Below are positions 6,605 to 11,465 of a stretch of 11,465 nucleotides of DNA, in pieces (position 1 is the first letter of the stretch; each line of letters begins with the position of its first letter). The notes beneath the pieces were generated by a model. That model was not told the DNA's origin. It did no database searches and saw only the letters and a program-made list of their open reading frames with translations. Origin of the DNA: Pseudomonadota bacterium (GTDB lineage: Bacteria; Desulfobacterota; Syntrophobacteria; Syntrophobacterales; Syntrophobacteraceae); NCBI GenBank assembly GCA_023416335.1, contig JAEZHY010000061.1, positions 1-11,465 of the forward strand, in the 5' to 3' direction. A program made the position numbers and the translations under genes.

Positions 6605-7378
6605 CTAAAATCCCGGCACAGACAAACCCTTCGCGGGTCTTGCCAACGGAATCCGAAGACGCTGGGCCAGGATTCTCGATCCGAAAATAGGAAGTCCCGG
6701 CAGGTAGCGTGAAACCGTTCCGGGTTCCTGCAGCATCCTGTAGACCCATTCGAAACCTCGACGGCGCCACTTGCCGGGCAGGCGCCGAAGTTCACCGGCT
6801 ACGATTTTGAACATCCCCCCACAGGTGACGACCAGAGAGGCGTCGAGCCTGCGCTTGTTGCTCTCGGCCCAGATCGCCTGGAGGGGTTCACCCATGCCGA
6901 CCCAGAGGATATCGGGTTTCTTTTTGTTTATGAGTTCGATCACTTCCTTGTCACGGCCTTTGAAATAACCGTAATGCGTTCCTACGATCTTCAATCCGGG
7001 GTACTCTGCAATTGCCTTAGCTCTTGCGCGTTCCGCCAGTCCCGGTTCGCCTCCGAGCAGGAAGAAACTGTACCCTTTCCTTACAGCCAGTTCGCACGCC
7101 GGTGGCCATACGTCCGTGGTCGTGAGCTTCTCCGGCAGTTCTTTTCCGAACAAACGAGCGGCAAGCAGGAGGGAGGCCCCGTCCACATAGAGGGTGTTGG
7201 CCCCGCACAGTGCCCTGTAGAACTGGGGATATTTGTACGAGAGATTCATGGAATGCGCGTTCAGGGCGTACGCGGTCGCACAGCCCGGCTCTGCGATCAG
7301 GGCTTCGAACCTGTCGAGCAGAGACGTCATGGTATATGCGCCGATGCCGAGCCCAAGAATATCGACATTGTTTTCCAT
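6605..7378 (-). CDS. WecG/TagA/CpsF-family (GT26) glycosyltransferase
   Basis: A 257-residue enzyme of the family that adds N-acetylmannosamine or its uronic acid to an undecaprenyl-diphosphate-linked sugar. Landmarks are LNAHSMNLS (39-47), YVDGASLLLAARLFG (64-78, D66 the likely catalytic base), FFLLGGEPG (105-113), GTHYGYF (133-139), VGMGEPLQAIW (160-170), TCGGMFKIVAGELRRLPGKW (185-204) and FEWVYRMLQEP (209-219). Two positions depart from the common pattern. The usual P-K-Q-E is P-L-Q-A here (Gln retained), and the usual T-G-x-D is T-T-T-D (86-89). Such variants fit a branch of the family with a different substrate rather than decay, as the rest is intact. AAAGGA (7389-7384) gives a good ribosome site and overlaps the stop of the upstream GT2 gene (9 bp gap). 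The C-terminal basic helix probably binds the membrane. Confidence 0.92.
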   Translation of the reverse strand: MENNVDILGLGIGAYTMTSLLDRFEALIAEPGCATAYALNAHSMNLSYKYPQFYRALCGANTLYVDGASLLLAARLFGKELPEKLTTTDVWPPACELAVRKGYSFFLLGGEPGLAERARAKAIAEYPGLKIVGTHYGYFKGRDKEVIELINKKKPDILWVGMGEPLQAIWAESNKRRLDASLVVTCGGMFKIVAGELRRLPGKWRRRGFEWVYRMLQEPGTVSRYLPGLPIFGSRILAQRLRIPLARPAKGLSVPGF

Positions 7379-7387
7379 GCAAATCCT

Positions 7388-8254
7388 TTAACTGGACGGC
7401 AGCCTGTTACCATGCAAAACCCGGTGGAGTTGCTCTTTACGAACATGCCTGATGAGACCCGGTTCCCTGTTCCGGTTGAGTTCCGGGTTAAAATAGCTGG
7501 AAAAGAAACCGTATAGAAAAGCCACACCGCCGAGTATCCAGGGCGGCTCCAGCATGCGGTAGACTCCGCGGATGACTGCAAAAGCGGGGTGCGAGCCGAT
7601 GGCAAAAGCTCCCTGTCCCCATGTGATTCGTCCCCGCACGCTGCCGAGGGTCGAACTCTGCATTCTATGATGGATGAAGACTACTTCGGGATCCGAAAGG
7701 GTTGTCCAACCGTGCCTGCGCGCATCGGTCTCGTCGAGGATGTCCCAGCCGTAAATCGGTTGCGGTCCGCCGATCTGTTCGAAGCAGGCCCGCCGGTAGA
7801 ACTTGGCCATGCCGGGGCAATGATAGCGTGGGTAACGCTCTGGAAACAGCCTGGAACCGATTTTGAGGTACCCGATGCCGCTCGCCATTCCTACCCCCGG
7901 CCGTTCGAAATGAGCCATTATCTTTTCGATCGTATCGGGTTCGAATTCTATGTCACAGTCCATTTTTGCAATAACTTCGAAAGGATCGTCGCGGACAAAA
8001 CTGAGTCCATGATTGAAGGCACTCACCACTCCGGGGCCGAGTTGGCGGTTTCCGGAACGATCCCTACGGACGAGTTCGATCCAGGGATACTTCGCGGCAT
8101 ATTCGGCAACAATGTCTCCCGTGCCGTCTGCGCTTCCGTCATCCACGATGATCCAGCGATCCGGCGGATGGGTCTGATTTACCATTGAGTTGATGGTTAT
8201 ACCGATGTATTTGCTCTCATCCCGCGAAGGGCTGATCACAATCAGACGTTTCAT
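7388..8254 (-). CDS. GT2-family glycosyltransferase
   Basis: A 288-residue GT-A fold enzyme. It has VISPSRDESKYIGITINSMV near the N-terminus, WIIVDDGSADGT (34-45), KMDCDIEFEPD (97-107, with D99 and D101 a DxD metal site) and GWDILDETDARRHGW (169-183), the acidic catalytic region. HH at 195-196 follows, and a single hydrophobic segment lies at about 238-255, near the C-terminus. The frame is open upstream to 8290, but ATG 8254 is preferred. The protein then starts MKRLIVISPSRDE as the family does, GAGGAG stands 5 nt before it, and the ATG overlaps the TGA of the asnB-like gene by 4 bp (ATGA), a translational coupling layout. It probably extends the lipid-linked oligosaccharide. The donor sugar is unknown. 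Confidence 0.9.
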   Translation of the reverse strand: MKRLIVISPSRDESKYIGITINSMVNQTHPPDRWIIVDDGSADGTGDIVAEYAAKYPWIELVRRDRSGNRQLGPGVVSAFNHGLSFVRDDPFEVIAKMDCDIEFEPDTIEKIMAHFERPGVGMASGIGYLKIGSRLFPERYPRYHCPGMAKFYRRACFEQIGGPQPIYGWDILDETDARRHGWTTLSDPEVVFIHHRMQSSTLGSVRGRITWGQGAFAIGSHPAFAVIRGVYRMLEPPWILGGVAFLYGFFSSYFNPELNRNREPGLIRHVRKEQLHRVLHGNRLPSS

Positions 8255-10152
8255 GCCGGCTCCTCTCCCCGACCCCGAACGTGCGCCCACCAGATAGCGA
8301 AAACCAGCAGGGCCCAGAGTTGCCGGGAATAATCGTATCTGCCCCGGATATGATCCGAGATTAACGAATCTATATAGTCGATATTGAAATAGCCGCTTTC
8401 AGCCAGATTTTCCCTCAAGCGGTATTCTCTCACGTAGTCTTCAAGTTTTCTCTGAAGCCAGAATTCGAGTGGCGGATTGAAGCCCCTCTTTTTCCTGTTG
8501 AGTATCCCTTCCGGCAGCCACGGTTTGAGCGATTCCTTCAGCAGGTACTTTGTCTTGAGCCCTCGAAGCTTGAGGTTCAAGGGGATGGAAAAAGCGAATT
8601 CCACGAGGGTGTGGTCGAGCAAAGGCACCCGAATTTCGAGGGAGCATGCCATACTCATCTTGTCCGCCCTGTTCAGCATCACCTCGGGGAGATACACGGT
8701 TAAGTCTGCAAGGCATGCCTGTGAAATGGGGTCAAGGCCCGGAGCGGATTCCGGTACTCTCCGCAAAGCAGACAGATAGGGAATCGCGGACGCCCTTTGC
8801 GAAAATTCCGGTGAAAAGAGCTGCCCGAGCGAGTCTTCGGAAAAAATCGCAACCTTGTTGCAGTAGTCTTCGAAGGGAGAATAAAAAGAGCTGTTGACGA
8901 CCCTTTCGACCCGGTGCCTGAAATATCCGAACCGGGACGATCCGAAATTGGGAAGGCCGTTGATAAGGGAAATCTGGGCCTGCCGAAGCGGCCTGGGTAT
9001 GGCGTTCAGCCATTTGTTCATACGCATTCCCTGGTAATGCGTATACCCCGCAAAAAGTTCGTCTCCGCCTTCTCCGCTCAGGACGACCTTTACTTCTCGT
9101 CGTGTGAACCGGGATAGGAGGTAAGTGGGAAGGATCGTCGCGTCGGCCATCGGTTCATCGAGGTGCCAGATGAGACGGCTGAGGAGTTCCATTGGGGCTG
9201 CCGAAAGGCGGAAACTCCTGTTCGTGCCGCCGAGGTGACGGGAAACAATTTCGGCGTGAGGCAGTTCGTTGTATTTCGCGACATCGAATCCGACGCTGAA
9301 TGTAGGTACTTCATCGGCACCGGCCTTGACCGCTGCAGCCGCGACCGCGCTCGAATCGATTCCGCCGGAAAGAAAGATGCCGAGCGGGACATCGGAAACG
9401 AGCTGCATTCTGACCGATTCCTCGATGTGAGCCCGCAGTTCTTCACAGAGGTCTTCAACAGGCTTGTCGATCAACTTCCCGTTCAGTGGGTGCCAGTATC
9501 TCTGCAGGCGAATGCCGCCGTCTTCCGCGACGAGGATTTCTCCGGGCTGCAGCTTGAAAATATTTTCGTAAATAGTGTTCGGGGCGGGAATGTAGAGGTG
9601 GGAAAAATAGTCGAAAACCCCCCGGTCGCTTACAGCCGGCTTTTCTCCGGGCAGGAGCAGCAGGCTCTTCATTTCCGACGCAAATGCGATCAGGTCGTCT
9701 CGAAGCAGGTAGTAGACGGGTTTGATCCCCAGCCGGTCCCGGGCAAGAAGAAGCCTTTGCCTCGCGCGGTCCCAGACGGCGAACCCGAACATTCCGTTGA
9801 GGTGCCTGACGACATCCTCACCCCAGGCTTCATAGCCGTGAACGATTGCTTCCGTGTCGGAGGAGGTCTTGAAGACGTGCCCCATGGACACGAGTTCGGA
9901 ACGAAGCTGCTTGAAATTGTAAATCTCTCCGTTGAAGACGACCTGGATCGAGCCGTCTTCGTTTGACATGGGCTGCCGTCCTCCGCTCAAATCTATTATG
10001 CTGAGACGCCGAAATCCCAGTCCGATGCCGTCCTCATAAAAATAGCCGTGATCGTCCGGCCCTCTGTGAGCCAGGACCGTGGTCATGCGCTCCAGGACGG
10101 GGAATTCGACTTTTCGGCCGTTCTTGTAGAGAACTCCGCAGATTCCGCACAT
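8251..10152 (-). CDS. asnB: Glutamine-hydrolysing asparagine synthase-type amidotransferase
   Basis: A complete 633-residue class II amidotransferase. Cys2 (MCGICGV) is the N-terminal nucleophile after Met removal. The glutaminase domain has AHRGPDDHG (28-36), NGEIYNF (74-80) and SDTEAIVHGYE (98-108). The synthase domain carries the ATP PP-loop LSGGIDSS (261-268), LSGEGGDELFAGY (358-370), LNRADKMSM (493-501) and EIRVPLLDH (506-514). All catalytic landmarks are present. It could make asparagine. In polysaccharide clusters, however, this family is often thought to amidate a sugar acid or another carboxyl, and relatives also occur in exosortase-linked clusters; nothing in the window marks that system. 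Its start is 3 bp after the upstream GT4 stop, with AAAGG about 12 nt upstream. Family assignment is firm, but the substrate is open and the gene name follows sequence family only. Confidence 0.93.
   Translation of the reverse strand: MCGICGVLYKNGRKVEFPVLERMTTVLAHRGPDDHGYFYEDGIGLGFRRLSIIDLSGGRQPMSNEDGSIQVVFNGEIYNFKQLRSELVSMGHVFKTSSDTEAIVHGYEAWGEDVVRHLNGMFGFAVWDRARQRLLLARDRLGIKPVYYLLRDDLIAFASEMKSLLLLPGEKPAVSDRGVFDYFSHLYIPAPNTIYENIFKLQPGEILVAEDGGIRLQRYWHPLNGKLIDKPVEDLCEELRAHIEESVRMQLVSDVPLGIFLSGGIDSSAVAAAAVKAGADEVPTFSVGFDVAKYNELPHAEIVSRHLGGTNRSFRLSAAPMELLSRLIWHLDEPMADATILPTYLLSRFTRREVKVVLSGEGGDELFAGYTHYQGMRMNKWLNAIPRPLRQAQISLINGLPNFGSSRFGYFRHRVERVVNSSFYSPFEDYCNKVAIFSEDSLGQLFSPEFSQRASAIPYLSALRRVPESAPGLDPISQACLADLTVYLPEVMLNRADKMSMACSLEIRVPLLDHTLVEFAFSIPLNLKLRGLKTKYLLKESLKPWLPEGILNRKKRGFNPPLEFWLQRKLEDYVREYRLRENLAESGYFNIDYIDSLISDHIRGRYDYSRQLWALLVFAIWWAHVRGRGEEPA
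8260..8265 (-). promoter_or_regulatory. Ribosome binding site fixing the GT2 start
   Basis: GAGGAG on the minus strand, 5 nt before ATG 8254. It lies inside the last codons of the asnB-like gene, so GT2 translation is probably coupled to that gene. It decides against the 12-residue longer start at 8290. Confidence 0.7.
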
Positions 10153-10155
10153 ATG

Positions 10156-11406
10156 CTAAACGGTGCCTTTCATAAATAACTGGAACAGACGATCCGCACT
10201 GCGGTCGATATTGAATTCTGTTTGAACGCGATCTCTGCCGGAAACCGAGAGTTTTGGGGCCAGCTCCGGATCCCGAATGACTTCTGCTATCGCATGAGCC
10301 AGTTTTTCCGGGTCCTCGGGTTGGACCAGCAGCCCGGTCTCACCATCATGGATCAACTCGGGGATTCCTCCTATGCACGTGGAAACGGAAGGGACCCCCA
10401 TGGCCATGGCTTCCATCAGGGCAACCGGTATGCCGTCGTGATGTCCTTTTTCACCTTCCGATTTGCCGGTACAGCAGGGGAGGACAAAGATATCGGATTT
10501 TGCCAGATACGATTTCACGTTTTCGGGGAGAAGCTCGCCCAGCAGTGTAACCGTGTCGGAAAGATCATAGTCTTCGATTTGTTGTTGCAGCCGCTCTCTT
10601 TCCGGTCCCCCGCCGATGATCAGGCACTTAGTGCGAACTCCGAGGTCCTTCAGGGTCTTGCAGGCATCTACCAGAGTATGGAACCCCTTGGTTTCATAGA
10701 GCCTGCCGACCGAAACGATCAATGGGACCGAATTGGAACAATGATCATTCGGGCAGTAGTCGTCGCAGTCGATACCGCACCGGACTATAAATAGTTTATC
10801 GGCATCGCTGAAATCGAATTTTTGAAGCAGGTAATTCTCGATATTAAACCGGCTGATGGTGACTACGAATTTTGCTGCCGAGAGTTTTTCATGCATCAAC
10901 GTGTTGTCGATGATCATTTCATAATTCGTATGGACGGTAAAGCTGAATGGGATGCCCGCTAATGTAGCGGCCATCATGGCTACCGAGGTGGCGACGTTGG
11001 CAAAATGAGCATGAATATGCGTGATTCCGCGCTGCCGGACCAGGCAGGCGAAAAGGGGCGCAACCAGAAAGAACCGGAGGCAGCGGAGGCGAAGAGACCA
11101 TGTCTTTTCCCCCGTGAAAACGTACTTCCACAGGCATTTGGCGTAGCGGCCGGGGCGGACGATCGCGAACAGGAGATGCGACAGCCAGAAGCGTGGATCG
11201 GTGGGGCATGTCAGGACCTCCACCTCGGAATTGAGATCGGGGGCCTCGGGATGAAGGACATTCGGATCGAACGGATGAACGCTGAACACACTGATAGGAA
11301 TGCCTCGCCTGCGCAGTGCGGCGATCTCCCGTACCACGAAAGTCTCGGATACGGACGGAAGCACCCGTCCTATGTATGCAATGTGTACTTTGTCCGTCTT
11401 GTTCAT
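10156..11406 (-). CDS. GT4-family glycosyltransferase, WcaL/ExpE7-like
   Basis: A 416-residue GT-B enzyme. The N-terminal domain has HIAYIGRVLPSVSETFVVRE (8-27), the signature start of the WcaL/ExpE7-type branch, and ITHIHAHFANVATSVAMMA (128-146). The C-terminal donor domain has IVSVGRLYETKGFHTLVDA (230-248, K240 predicted to bind donor phosphate), CLIIGGGPERERL (261-273), DGIPVALMEAMAMGVPSVST (324-343) and GGIPELIHDGETGLLV (346-361). The first Glu of EX7E is Asp324, as seen in this branch; the second is E332. The frame extends to a TTG at 11421, but ATG 11406 sits better before the conserved start; neither has a strong ribosome site (GGAA 11 nt before the ATG). It probably adds one sugar to the lipid-linked unit at the cytoplasmic membrane. 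It is the first gene of the visible run and may belong to an operon starting beyond the right edge. Confidence 0.92.
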   Translation of the reverse strand: MNKTDKVHIAYIGRVLPSVSETFVVREIAALRRRGIPISVFSVHPFDPNVLHPEAPDLNSEVEVLTCPTDPRFWLSHLLFAIVRPGRYAKCLWKYVFTGEKTWSLRLRCLRFFLVAPLFACLVRQRGITHIHAHFANVATSVAMMAATLAGIPFSFTVHTNYEMIIDNTLMHEKLSAAKFVVTISRFNIENYLLQKFDFSDADKLFIVRCGIDCDDYCPNDHCSNSVPLIVSVGRLYETKGFHTLVDACKTLKDLGVRTKCLIIGGGPERERLQQQIEDYDLSDTVTLLGELLPENVKSYLAKSDIFVLPCCTGKSEGEKGHHDGIPVALMEAMAMGVPSVSTCIGGIPELIHDGETGLLVQPEDPEKLAHAIAEVIRDPELAPKLSVSGRDRVQTEFNIDRSADRLFQLFMKGTV

Positions 11407-11465
11407 CGATCTGAATTCCAAGTAATATCTTTGCTATTCTTCGACATCTCTGAACGGTTTTCCGT

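Noticed and set aside
9163..9966. Plus-strand open frame of 267 codons opposite the asnB-like gene
   Set aside because: Antisense shadow of a clearly conserved gene; no domain pattern in the translation.
11454..11465. ACGGTTTTCCGT mini-hairpin at the right edge
   Set aside because: A 4-bp stem cut by the window edge is too short to call.

Overview
The window looks like the inside of a bacterial exopolysaccharide, capsule or O-antigen locus. All ten protein-coding genes lie on the minus strand, so transcription runs from right to left. A membrane-anchored SGNH protein, a probable exported glycosidase and three clustered glycosyltransferase types point to a Gram-negative host. A member of the Desulfobacterota or another proteobacterial-type lineage would fit the gene families and the moderately GC-rich sequence, but no taxonomic marker is present and I hold this guess loosely.

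In transcription order, the right half (11406 down to 5387) is the sugar-assembly block. It has a WcaL/ExpE7-like GT4 glycosyltransferase, a glutamine-dependent asparagine synthase-type amidotransferase (asnB-like), a GT2 glycosyltransferase, a WecG/TagA/CpsF (GT26) glycosyltransferase and a second GT4 glycosyltransferase. These genes are packed with gaps of 3 to 30 bp and one 4-bp start/stop overlap, so they look like one operon. The second GT4 ends exactly inside a perfect array of ten 7-bp repeats (5324-5393), which opens a 148-bp gap before the next gene.

The left half (5238 down to 1) is the processing and decoration block. It starts with a probably secreted GH-A clan glycoside hydrolase resembling alpha-L-arabinofuranosidases. 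A tight trio follows: an SxtJ-like membrane protein, a 50-residue DUF5989-type membrane peptide and a NodU/CmcH-family O-carbamoyltransferase. After a 176-bp gap carrying a pair of direct repeats comes an SGNH/GDSL-type protein cut by the left window edge.

Taken together, the five right-hand genes would build and amidate an oligosaccharide unit on a lipid carrier. The carbamoyltransferase trio would add carbamoyl groups, the SGNH protein may add or remove acyl groups, and the exported hydrolase may trim or recycle the polymer. No polymerase, flippase, initiating phosphoglycosyltransferase or chain-length regulator is in view, so the locus must extend beyond both edges. The most notable items are the SxtJ/DUF5989/carbamoyltransferase trio, whose two small membrane partners have no assigned function, and the heptanucleotide array at the junction of the two blocks.
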